From positions 7,227,172-7,291,171 of the forward strand of contig JAJEKV010000059.1 in NCBI GenBank assembly GCA_021234155.1: DNA of 64,000 nucleotides, in the 5' to 3' direction. The notes beneath the pieces are model-generated. The model was not told where the DNA came from, made no database searches, and saw nothing but the letters and a program-made list of their open reading frames with translations. Positions 24,205 through 33,400 of this stretch are shown in pieces. The translations under genes and the position numbers were made by a program. Source of the stretch: Isoetes taiwanensis (taxonomy: Eukaryota > Streptophyta > Lycopodiopsida > Isoetales > Isoetaceae). The first letter of the stretch is position 1; each line of letters begins with the position of its first letter.

Positions 24205-24290
24205 TGTTCTGTTTATATATATCTAAAGTGCCCCTAAAATGAGCCGGCGATCTCATCCGAGGGGCACTTTAGATACAATAAACAGGACAA
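24205..24290. repeat. Short foldback, arms of about 24-30 bp
   Basis: The arm atatctaaagtgcccct (to 24235) pairs with aggggcactttagat (from 24260). Pairing extends outward through gttta/taaac and tgttct/aggaca. The 24-bp loop is gagccggcgatctcatccg-like. It could be a tiny MITE or a hairpin transcript. Confidence 0.75.
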
Positions 24291-24835
24291 GCAAAAGAGA
24301 CTAAACCCGCCAGGGATGGAAGAGACTAAGCGGGATGAAAGAGACACGAGTACAAGCATCGAGACTTCCCAAACCTTGCTTTCACCCCTCTTTGGACTTA
24401 CTTGTGTCTATTGGTTCTTGTGGTACCACTTTCAACACCAAAAGCCAAAAGCCATGTCTCGATCATAATGTGGCTGTTACAACCGGGCTGCAAAGCAGTT
24501 CTAGAGTGTCTCGCAAAACAAATTCAAAATCAATAGAGTCTTTAGACGAGGGTTAGAGATGATAATATTTACCTCAAATGGTGTGATAGACATGGAATGT
24601 GATATTGGTATTTGCATTCTCGCTATCACTGGCCGGCAACATTTTACCCTCCCATTTCGCATAACGCCCACAAAATGGACAACCTTCATCACCCTCTTCT
24701 TACGCCTCGGGAAGCATTGGAAGTGCAGGATTTAAAGGAGTGTCATGACCACTACGCTCAGAAAAAATCTCAAATCTTTGCATTCGAGGTAGCAGCTCCC
24801 CGGGGGGTTCACTTATAGTAAGGGGGGTATGCCAT

Positions 24836-25270
24836 GTGTCTGGTACCCAGATAGAAGTCTTCACGCGTGCCTTTAGCTCAATTTTCGTTCACGTTAATTC
24901 CTTATTTAATTGTTTCAGCCGAGGGCAACTTTCGTACCATTTAGCTCTTCATCCTTTAGTTCGCTTACAACCCGAACACCCTCACGCTGCTTTTTTCTTT
25001 GTCATGATTGATTGCCATCTGTGCAAATCAGCTCTAATTTCTGATTGTAATTACGAAGAAGAGGATGAAGAAGGTGGTGGCAATGCTACACCATCTGTTG
25101 ATAGTGATGAGGAAGATAACTCAAGCACTTCCTCTAGTGACAGTGAAAGAAGTGAAGGTGATGAGGATGGCATAAATGAACATGATGACGTCCTGGATCC
25201 TTCCTTCATCACTCCTCATACTTTTGCACATAACCGAAGTCTTAGAAAAAGATCAGAATTTTGCATGTGA
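24836..25270 (+). CDS. Hypothetical 144-codon frame with acidic serine-rich end
   Basis: The C-terminal half is strongly acidic and polar: NYEEEDEEGGGNATPSVDSDEEDN followed by serine/aspartate runs, then HDDVLDPSFITPH and a basic end SLRKRSEF. The first 60 residues have no motif I know. The bias resembles a disordered acidic tail of a nuclear protein, but no partner exon is visible. It may be an exon of a lost gene or a remnant of a transposon protein. Confidence 0.3.
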   Translation: MSGTQIEVFTRAFSSIFVHVNSLFNCFSRGQLSYHLALHPLVRLQPEHPHAAFFFVMIDCHLCKSALISDCNYEEEDEEGGGNATPSVDSDEEDNSSTSSSDSERSEGDEDGINEHDDVLDPSFITPHTFAHNRSLRKRSEFCM

Positions 25271-25613
25271 ATATGAAGATTCTATCTTCAAATTTTGAGA
25301 ATACTACAGAGTTTTGATTCTGGACTAACTTCAATTTTTGTTAAATATTTTATCCTCTGAAATTAGGGTTTCTCGTTAAAAAATATACTTCAACAACATT
25401 CTATTTGCTAAGAAAAATGACACTTTAAAAAAGTCAATTCTTTCGTTGCACAAAAAAATTAGTCACTTTTGGGGGGGTCAAAATAGAATTTCATGCATTT
25501 TTTTTTTAACCTCATTTTACCCCCTTTTTGTAAAAAAAAAGGGAATCTTTGAGGAATATTCCTTTCGCTCTCGTTTCGATGATTTGCTCCCGTTTAATAC
25601 GCAACTTTGTTTA
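25271..25613. other. Intergenic with homopolymer tracts
   Basis: AT-rich, with a ggggggtc run, tttttttttt and aaaaaaaaa tracts. Homology to the retroelement begins only at about 25614; this is the left breakpoint of the truncated element. Confidence 0.5.
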
Positions 25614-25616
25614 ATG

Positions 25617-26040
25617 GGTCCACGTCCATAGGGGGAATGGAGGTTTCCCCCACGGTGTTCTCGGCACGGTGGGTAAGAAAGATTGCCAAGGCAATGTTGA
25701 AAGAGAAGTACTTGGTCCTATTGACAGTTAGAACCATTGGCTCAGGCGTGCGCTGCGCCTTGTTTGTCAGGTACTTGGCAATGTTTGGAATATCGCCTAA
25801 TGCTGCTTGCAGGGATTGCCTAGGAACAAAGTAACCTATGCAAGGGGGGAGTTGCACTAGCGCTGGTTCTACCCTAGCTTGGAACTCAGACAAGACTCTA
25901 CTGTAAGCTGGGGTTGCGTGCAAGGTTGCTTGGACATCTACCTCCTTCCTGAAGATATGGAAGATTTGGTCAAATGGCCTCTAAGAAGATGGGCGCCGGG
26001 CGCTTGCACCATCTCATCCGCGAAAGTCGAGGGTTGCCAT
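25617..26040 (-). pseudogene. Pre-gag / N-terminal gag reading frame, left copy, truncated
   Basis: An ATG (complement of 26038-26040) begins a short frame MATP, but the conserved protein is in another frame from about 25990: FDQIFHIFRKEVDVQATLHA, then SRVLSEFQARVEP, IGYFVPRQSL, IPNIAKYLTNKAQRTPEPM and PMDVDPL. The right copy has the same blocks at about 61480-61840. The protein is not recognised; its position directly before Ty3/Gypsy gag in the right copy suggests an N-terminal gag extension or a separate accessory protein. A frameshift separates the ATG from the conserved frame, and the copy is cut at MDVDPL, where homology stops. Confidence 0.6.
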
Positions 26041-26153
26041 TGGTTAATTGCGGAAGAGGGTATCAAACGGTTGCAAGGGCGCCTCAGGGAGTTGAGAAAT
26101 CGGCTGAGAAGGCAGGAGCAGACTTGTAGGGTGCTATTTGAGAAATGAGGGAC

Positions 26154-26163
26154 CTATTTATAG
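26154..26163 (-). promoter_or_regulatory. TATA box upstream of the pre-gag frame
   Basis: Sense CTATAAATAG, about 114 bp before the ATG at 26040. Exactly the same decamer lies about 105 bp before the H3-like ATG, and both are conserved in the right copy at the same spacings. Confidence 0.7.
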
Positions 26164-26351
26164 AAAAGGGGGAAACCCTAATTTTTGGATGACTTGGAAA
26201 ATTCCTGAGGTTGGGTAATTCTAGCCTATACTGAGGTCAAAATGGGAATTTGAAGACTAGATCAAGTGTTTGAACATGGCTGGATTACCTAGAGATGCTA
26301 TACAACAGGTTGGAGATGATTTGGACAAGTTCTGGTGAAGAAATGGTAGGA

Positions 26352-26419
26352 GGTCTCACAGCTTGCGCCTCGCTCAAAAACTAAAGTTTAGTTCTTCGAC
26401 CAGGCGCGAGCTGTGAGAC
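26352..26419 (-). repeat. 68-nt hairpin repeat, HP-d (left copy)
   Basis: Imperfect palindrome: outer arms gtctcacagct/agctgtgagac (11 bp), inner arms gcgcct/aggcgc, and a central aactaaa/tttagtt. It lies between the H3-like ORF and the second TATA box. Members c and d share the same orientation as a and b. Confidence 0.9.
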
Positions 26420-26552
26420 ATCAGTCTCATTTCGATCAAAAGGTGTCCAATTCGGATAAACTAAGGGTGTAAGGATGATGGGCTCATCAAATCAGGTAGA
26501 ATTGACCCCTTATTTGGTCAATTTGGAGCTGTTTTGGGCAAGTTTTGGGCAA

Positions 26553-26620
26553 GGTCTCACAGCTTGCGCCTCGCTCAAAAACTAAAATTTAGTTTCTTGA
26601 CCAGGCGCGAGCTGTGAGAC
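26553..26620 (-). repeat. 68-nt hairpin repeat, HP-c (left copy)
   Basis: Near-identical to HP-d at 26352: same 11-bp outer arms and same inner arms. It lies about 130 bp upstream of HP-d in sense and just 3' of the H3-like ORF stop. Confidence 0.9.
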
Positions 26621-26766
26621 ATCACGCCTTTCGGTCTGCAAATGTCCTATTTTGCTGAAATAAAAGCTAAAACTTACTAACTTGTCCTAATTAATCAAGT
26701 TCAGGCAATTAAAGTACACAAAATTGCTCTATATTATAAAATTTTCAATTAGTTACAAAAAGTGTT

Positions 26767-28032
26767 CTAAGGGCGTTCTCCCTTAATGCGGGTCGCAAGA
26801 TTCATGTCTTGTCGCATGAGGGTTACTCGCTTGGCATGAACAGTGCAAGCTGTTGAGTCTTCGAAGTGTTGCACTATTTTTGCTTCAGCCGCTTCCTGCA
26901 TTGCCAGCAACGCCTCATCTGTGACCCTATAGTCTGTCCTGAAGTCCTGCATCACCTCCCGAACTAGTCGAGCAAAAGGGGCACGGGGGATTAGAAGGCC
27001 GTAGCTGCGCTGGAAGTGCCTAATCTCCCTCAGCGCTCTTCTCTCCACCTCCTTCCTGTCGATCTTCTTCTTGGGTGGTGGCTTGGGAACCTTGGGCTTT
27101 GGTGGTGGCGGCTTTAAGGTTTGCTCCTTCATTGGCCGCTCTCCCTCAACAAATGCAACCCTGTTTTCTTCATAGTACTTGTTGTACGCCTCCCACTTCT
27201 TCATATATGCCTCGTGCTCCCTCATCTTCCTTTCATATATTTTGACCCGGTCGGTGACGTAGGCTTCTCGGACAGGTCGTGGCTGTTTCTTCCTATCCCA
27301 AGCCGGGTACTCAGGGGGCTTCTGCACTTGATCTTGCTGGGGCTGCTCAGGCGCTGGCTGCTCAGGGACTACCTGCTCGTCGCCTGGGGGTTTGGAAGAG
27401 CTTCCACCTCCAGTATTGGGGATGACGTCGTCCTCAGAAGAGTCATCGTCGGGGTTCGGAGGTTGGTCGGCTGGCCGCTCCTTGATGACGACCTTGGGGT
27501 TGGGCTTTCTCTTTGGTGGGACGTCCTTCAACTTCCTTGGGCCGTCTACAAATTTCCCCTTCGCCTTCCTTTTCTCTTCGGCCGCCTTCTGTTCTTCCTC
27601 TTCCCTCTTCCTCTTTTTGTCTTCCTTCTTCTTCTCCCGGCGTTCGTACTTCTTGATGAACCTCGCGAGATCTGTTTCCTCTGCTGGTTCAAGTCCCGCC
27701 GCCTGCTCTTCATCCTCGAGGACCTCCGTGGTTGCATCAGAATGGTCCTCTGTTCTTTCCTGCTGCCTAATCTCCCGCTCTATTTCCTCGTACACCTCCC
27801 TTGTCTCCTCGTCCATGGAGGTTGGAGATGTGGTCTCGTCCTGCTCCACCTGCTGATTGAAGACATCGATCAGGTCGGATGTGTCTCGATCTTCTGAGAT
27901 GTCTTCCTCGCTCGAAGGCGAACGACCCCCTCTCGCGAGCCTCTCACGAAGCATCTGCCGAATGATAGCCTCAGTGGCGCTGGTGGTTTCGCCTGGGCGA
28001 CGCTTCCTGGCGGTCTGTTTGGTTCGGGCCAT
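26767..28032 (-). CDS. Histone H3-like fusion protein, 421 aa, carried by the retrotransposon
   Basis: Uninterrupted minus-strand ORF. Residues 2-10 are ARTKQTARK, the H3 tail start with K4 and K9 kept, but the next residue is Arg, not Ser10. Residues 11-120 are acidic, 121-163 form a Lys/Glu-rich likely coiled coil, 165-260 are proline-rich with an acidic DDDSSEDD patch, 262-290 carry [20 protein letters not shown], and 306-325 are PPPKPK repeats. Residues 332-421 are a complete H3 histone fold: [49 protein letters not shown], ending RIKGERP where H3 ends RIRGERA. Loop 1 has canonical H3 length, not the longer CENH3 loop. Ordinary H3 is 136 residues; this has about 285 inserted between tail and fold. 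The ATG context (aaaacatggcc) is good and a TATA box lies 105 bp upstream. It probably enters nucleosomes or binds H4; that is inference. Confidence 0.93.
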   Translation of the reverse strand: MARTKQTARKRRPGETTSATEAIIRQMLRERLARGGRSPSSEEDISEDRDTSDLIDVFNQQVEQDETTSPTSMDEETREVYEEIEREIRQQERTEDHSDATTEVLEDEEQAAGLEPAEETDLARFIKKYERREKKKEDKKRKREEEEQKAAEEKRKAKGKFVDGPRKLKDVPPKRKPNPKVVIKERPADQPPNPDDDSSEDDVIPNTGGGSSSKPPGDEQVVPEQPAPEQPQQDQVQKPPEYPAWDRKKQPRPVREAYVTDRVKIYERKMREHEAYMKKWEAYNKYYEENRVAFVEGERPMKEQTLKPPPPKPKVPKPPPKKKIDRKEVERRALREIRHFQRSYGLLIPRAPFARLVREVMQDFRTDYRVTDEALLAMQEAAEAKIVQHFEDSTACTVHAKRVTLMRQDMNLATRIKGERP

Positions 28033-28136
28033 GTTTTACGGATCGTCGATCGGATAAAAGCGCCCAAAGATTGCCTAAGTGCGGGAGAGCGGATTTCTAG
28101 CTAGGGCTGGGACGTGGAAATGAGGGGGGTCTACAT

Positions 28137-28146
28137 CTATTTATAG
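28137..28146 (-). promoter_or_regulatory. TATA box upstream of the H3-like ORF
   Basis: Sense CTATAAATAG, about 105 bp before the ATG at 28032. It is conserved in the right copy (59336-59345, about 98 bp before its ATG). It stays attached to the ORF despite the nested insertion, so transcription independent of the LTR is possible. Confidence 0.72.
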
Positions 28147-28246
28147 CTTGGAAAGTTTTAGGTCAAAATTCAAGTTGCTCTATTTAACATGCTAAGGCAC
28201 CTATTTAATTAAAATTTACACTTATTTCAGACTTTTTCTACCTATT

Positions 28247-28314
28247 GGTCTCACAGCTTGCGCCTCGCTCAAAAACTAAAGTTTAGTTTTTAGACCAGGC
28301 GCGAGCTGTGAGAT
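28247..28314 (-). repeat. 66-nt hairpin repeat, HP-a (left copy)
   Basis: Same palindrome as HP-c and HP-d: ggtctcacagcttgcgcct ... accaggcgcgagctgtgag. It lies about 100 bp upstream of the H3-like TATA box, a spacing also seen in the right copy. Confidence 0.9.
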
Positions 28315-28389
28315 CTCGTACATTTCTAGGTTATTTAGGTAATTAAAACATGCTATTCTAATTAATTCCTACCTTCACTACAAAAAAAT

Positions 28390-28770
28390 TGCCCTGTTAC
28401 GACGTCTATTACGACGTCCAGACGTCGTTTGAACGTCGATGAACGACGCCAAAAAGTCGATGAACGACGCCTATAACGACGTCTGCACGTCGTTTTACGA
28501 CGCGGACGCGTCGCTATACGCGTCGCAACGGCGTCGTCTTAAAGCGACGACGTGACGTCGTTCAACGACGCCACGTACACGTGGCTGCCACGCGGCCGGG
28601 CGGCCAGCGTGGCGTCGGAAGCGGGTTGTCGACGCGGCGTTTACGTGTTTGACGTCGTTAAACGGCGCCACGTGACACGCGGCGACCACGCGCGGCCGGC
28701 GGCAAGCGGCGTTGCGGCGCCGTTGTCGGCGTGGCGAAGACGTAAGCAACGTCGTTTAACGACGTTGCTT
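28390..28770. repeat. CACTA left subterminal repeats
   Basis: Dense short motifs built on acgacgtc in both orientations, including the palindrome gtcgttnaacgac (about 28556-28570 and 28749-28765). Related clusters are at 29935-30030, 42975-43510, 45190-45300 and 51690-52225. Open frames here are products of the repeat. Confidence 0.75.
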
Positions 28771-29469
28771 ACGTGTAAAAAAAAAAAAAATTTAATTTTT
28801 TTTTTTTTTTTTATAAATTGAAAAAAAATAATAATAATACATTTATTATGAATGAAGTTAATACATTTAATTTAAAGCCTATAAAATGAATTTAACCAAT
28901 AAAGAAATATAAGATTTTAACGTCATTAAATGATGTCGCTTAAATATATTAAAAAAATACAAAAATAAATGAAGCCCCAATTTTTTTAGCTAAATACATT
29001 AATCAATAAATTAAGCTAAATACATTAATCAATACATTAAGCATATTGAAAATTAAATGCTTACCTGGTACAAGGTGGCAAAGTTGTTTTGCACAAACAA
29101 CGCATTTGCTAGGAGTGTACATGCAAAACAATAAATTCAATGATTAGTAAAATATTAGTATAAATAAACAACTTAAAGGAAAAAAAAATATGGAAAATCA
29201 ATGGGGAGGGTGGTTTCAATGACGTCCCCCTTCTTGGATAACAATTTAACCTAAATAAAGCATTAGTATTTTATTAGCGTATTGAAAAAATTAAATCCTT
29301 ACGGAAGAGGTGCCAACTTGTTTTGGTAAGAACAACACATTTTGCTAGGAGTGTACATGCAAAACAAAAAAATTCAATGATTAGAAAGAAATAGTATAAA
29401 ACAACTAATAAGGAAAAATTTTGGAAAGAAGAAGGGTCTCGCGTCTTTTAACGACGTCTTCTTAGATGG
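28771..29469. other. AT-rich CACTA interior, no gene
   Basis: Poly(A)/poly(T) runs at about 28778-28812, then AT-rich DNA with short direct repeats such as agctaaatacattaatcaat near 28990-29040 and attcaatgattagtaaa/attcaatgattagaaag. No coding frame. Confidence 0.5.
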
Positions 29470-29725
29470 GAAAAAATTAGAAGAAGAATGGAAGAATTCA
29501 AGAAGAAAAGGCTAAGAAGAAGAGGAGGAACCCAAAATGGGGAGGAAGAATACGAAGAAGATGAAGCGCAAGAGGAGGATTAAGAGTAAGAATTTGAATA
29601 AGAGGAGGAAGAAGTAGTATAAGAGGAGGAAGAATCGAAGAAGAAGATGACAAAGGGAATGGAAGAATATGTATGGAAGAAGGATGCAAGAATGGAAGAA
29701 GAAGAATGAAGGTTGAAGGAAGAAC
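29470..29725. repeat. GA-rich purine tract
   Basis: About 250 bp of almost pure plus-strand purine (gaagaagaatggaagaattc and similar). It is repeated nearly identically at 44728-44970 in the second copy. The antisense leucine/phenylalanine-rich open frames are composition artefacts. Confidence 0.8.
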
Positions 29726-29934
29726 AAACAACAAATACAAAAAGCCCTAAATCTACCCAAAAACAAGTTTAGATTCAAAAAACGAGTTGGTTGATCCGTG
29801 CACATACCTTATGAAGCTTGTCTTACACTTAGAATAGACCCCAAAGTAGATCCGCGCCGAAAATCGCCTCAAAAAACGCTCCTCCATAAGCTTTGCTTGC
29901 TCGAAAATAAGCGGCGGGATTGCCGCCTGTTTTC

Positions 29935-30056
29935 GATTTAAATCACAGGTCGTCGTTTAACGACGTCGTGACGTCGTTAAACGACGACAAAAAACGTCGT
30001 TGAACGACGTTTGTAACGACGTTTTTTTTTTTACGACGACCAAAAAAAAAAAAAAA

Positions 30057-30090
<34 letters not shown>
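29935..30090. repeat. Internal acgacgt repeats and A/T homopolymer palindrome
   Basis: Subterminal-type motifs (gtcgtttaacgacgtcgtg, cgtcgttgaacgacg) at 29940-30030, followed by about 19 A and about 30 T at 30042-30090. A counterpart lies at 45190-45328. It marks the border between the terminal part of the CACTA element and the region leading to the array. Confidence 0.65.
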
Positions 30091-30093
<3 letters not shown>

Positions 30094-30400
30094 AGTATAG
30101 AATGCATGGGTTTATTTAACATGGATAGGGGTTTATTTGACTTGCTACACCCGTTAAAGTTATGAAATATACCACCATGAAAATGTTCAATGTTTTGTGG
30201 TACATCCGTTGAGCTATGAGGTATATAATACGATGATGATAACTAGTAATACCTTACCTGCTACGATAACTAATACCTTACCAATAGCTACGTGTTCGCT
30301 TGTTACGACGACATATATATATATTTTTTTAATTTTGTCCCCTGCTATGAGAACTAATACCCTACCAACATGCGAAGATGTAGTTTATCTCAACATGCCT

Positions 30401-33400
30401 GTATGTTGGCGATGACTTAGGATGCTAGCTGACAAAAAATCAGAATTTAAGTCCGTACTATGCATTAATTATTTAATTTATTTAATGTCTTGCTACCGCA
30501 AAGCGGGCCTTGACTTCTAACCGCCACAACGGAGGAGTACAGTCCAAACTCCATTCCGGCCGGTTCCCCTTGCTGCGTTCTCAATCGCATGTGATTGGCC
30601 AGGTCCCAAGTGGAAAAGAAGACCAAACTTCGGCACCCAAAACGCCAAACCCCGCTAGAACCCGGCAACTCATAGGGTTTACGCTTCGAGGCTCTATGCT
30701 TGTCGGTTGACTAGGACCTTGCGCGCGTGTCTTGGCGTAGGGGGGTGTTGACACGTGAGCACGGACCCTAAAACCACGGGTTTTGCCCCAAAAGTCCTCT
30801 CCCAAAGGCCCCGGGCGACGGACGGGCAACTTCCCTCTTCGAACAGTGATCTGTCTCGCCAATGGACTCGAACGCCGACATTGCCCTAGGGACCAAGTTT
30901 TGTGGGCGAAGCCCACCCCTTCTCGAAGAAGCGCCAAACTATCTCATGTGCAACACACTCGTAGTCAATTGGCCTAGGGGAGGTGGGGCGAATACCGCAA
31001 TGTAGGGCGTAAGTGTTTCTTTCTTTTGCAAAACCGACTGCGGTAACTTGGTCCCTAGGGTAATTTTGGCATTCCGGACGATGTGGCTTAAAGTCGGATC
31101 GGCATTTCGAGCCTCCGCAATGTCCGAAACGACAAAACACTTTGGTTTCTACATCGTCGCCGCCAGGGGACTTCGCGGTTTGATATGTTCTCCCGGACGG
31201 ATGTTGGATTTTTGGACCTTCTCGGACCAGGTTCCCGGAACAAAGGATTCAACGGCCGGATACGGGAACCGAGATCCCGGAGTGTGGTCTTTAGCGACAC
31301 CCGGCGGGAGCCGCCAGAAAGGCTGCCTCGGGGAAGTTTTTTTGGGGCTCGCCTCCCGGGTTCGGACTCTCCCCTCTAATGAGGAGGCCTTGCAAGGTCC
31401 CTGGCCTTGTTTGACTTGGGCAAGGTGTGCCTACCGGGCCCAACAACAAACAGCCGGTTGTTCTAGTGCAAACTATTTGATCTAAACCTTATCCAAAATT
31501 TTTGAAAGTTGGCCTCAGTATGTTGGCGATGACTTAGGAAGCTAGCTGAAAAAAAATCAGAATTTAAGTCCGTACTATGCATTAATTACGAATTTACGAA
31601 TGTCTTGCTACCGTAAAAGCGCCCTTGACTTCTAACCGCCACAACGGGAGGAGTACAGGTCCAAACTCCATTCCGTCCAGTTCCTTGCTTCGGGCGTTCT
31701 CAAGCGCATGTGATCGGCCACGCCCCAAGTGCAAAAGACCAAAACCGCACCCAAAACACAAACCCCGCTAGAACCCGGCAACTCATAGGGTTTACGCTTT
31801 GGAGGCTCTATTCTTGTCGATTTGACTAGGACCTTGCGCCGTGTCTTGGCGTAGAGGGGTGTTGACACTGCAGCACGGACCCTAAAACCACCCGAAGCGG
31901 CCTTGCCCCAAAAGTCCTCTCCCAAAGGCCCCGGCGACCGGACGGGCAACTTCCCCTCTTGGAACGTGATCCGCTCTCGCCAATGGACTGAAGCGCCGAC
32001 ATTGCCCTAGGGACCAAGTTTTGTGGCGAAGCCCACCCTTCTCGAAGAAGCGCCAAACTATCTCATGTGCAACACACTCGTAGTCAATTGGCCTAGGAGG
32101 TGGCTGCTGAATAATCGCAATGTAGGGCGTAAGTGTTTGTTTCTTTTGCAAACCGACCGTATAACTTGGTCCCTAGGGTAATTTTGGCATTCCGGACGAT
32201 GTGGTGAAGTCGGTTCGGCATTTCGAGCCTCCTCGCCAATGTCCGAACGACAAAACACTTTGGTTTTTCTACTGTCGCCCGCAGACGCGCTTCGCGGTTT
32301 GATATGTTCTCCCGGATGGATGTTGGATTTTTTGACCTTCTCGGACCAGGTTCCCGGAACAAAGGATTCAACGGCCGGATAACGGAACCGGATCGGGAGT
32401 GTGGTCTTTAGCGCGCCCCGCCCGGGATTTGCCGCCAGAAAGGTGCCTCGAAGCTTTTGAGGCTCGCCTCCCGGGGTTCGGACTCTCCCCTCTAATGAGG
32501 AGGCCTTGCAAGGTCTGGCCTTGTTTGACTTGGGCAAGTGTGCTGGCCGCCCAACAACAAAGCTGCCCGGACCGCTCTAGTGCAAACTATTTGATCTAAA
32601 CCATATCCAAAATTTTTGAAAGTTGGCTGTATGTTGGCGATGACTTAGGATGCTAGCCGACAAAAAATCAGAATTTAAGTCCGTACTATGCATTAATTAC
32701 GAATTTCTGAATGTCTTCTACTCTTTAAAAGCGGGCCTTTGACTTCTAACCGCCACAACGGGGAGGAGTACAGGTCCAAACTCCATTCCGTCGGTTCCTT
32801 GCTTCGGCGTTCTCAAGCGCATGTGATTGGCCACGTCCCAAGTGCAAAAGACCAAAACTTCGGCACCCAAAACGCAAAACCCCGCAGAACCCCGCAACTC
32901 ATAGGGTTTACGCTTTGAGGCTCTATGCTTGTCGATTTGACTAGGACCTTGCGCGCCGTGTCTTGATGTAGAGGGGGTTGACGACGCCGCCGGACCCTAA
33001 AAACCACCCGGAAGCCTTTTGCCCCAAAAAGTCCTCTCCCAAAGGCCACGGCGACGGACGGCAACTTCCCCTCCGAACGGGCAGAGTGATTCTGTCTCTG
33101 CCAATGGACGCAGAACGCCGTTATTGCCCTAGGGACCAAGTTTGTGGCCGAAGCCCACCCCTTCAAGAAGCGCCAAATTATCTCATGTGCAACACACTCA
33201 GTAGTCAATTGGCCTAGGAGGTGGGCTTTAATCTTTGCAATGTAGGGCGAAGTGTTTCTTTCTTTTGCAAAACTGACCGTATAACTTGGTCCCTAGGGTA
33301 ATTTTGGCATTCCGGACGATGTGGTGAAGTCGGATCGGCATTTCGGAGCCCATGAATGTCCGAACGACAAAACACTTTTGGTTTCTAATCGCCGCCGGGG

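Noticed and set aside
27121-27897. 258-codon plus-strand frame opposite the H3-like gene
   Set aside because: Leucine/valine-rich mirror of the charged linker on the other strand; the minus-strand frame has clear H3 homology.
26767-28032. Calling the H3-like protein CENH3
   Set aside because: Loop 1 has canonical H3 length and the tail starts exactly like H3; CENH3 proteins have divergent tails and a longer loop 1.
26767-28032. Ordinary host H3 gene with an intron mistaken for coding sequence
   Set aside because: The insert is one open frame of about 285 codons with a strongly charged composition, lacks plausible splice borders, and parts are conserved in the second copy.
28495-28821. Arginine/alanine-rich open frames
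   Set aside because: Produced by the acgacgt subterminal repeats of the CACTA element.
29498-29805. Leucine/phenylalanine-rich minus-strand frames (also at 44703-45034)
   Set aside because: Antisense of a GA-rich purine tract; composition artefact resembling a membrane protein.
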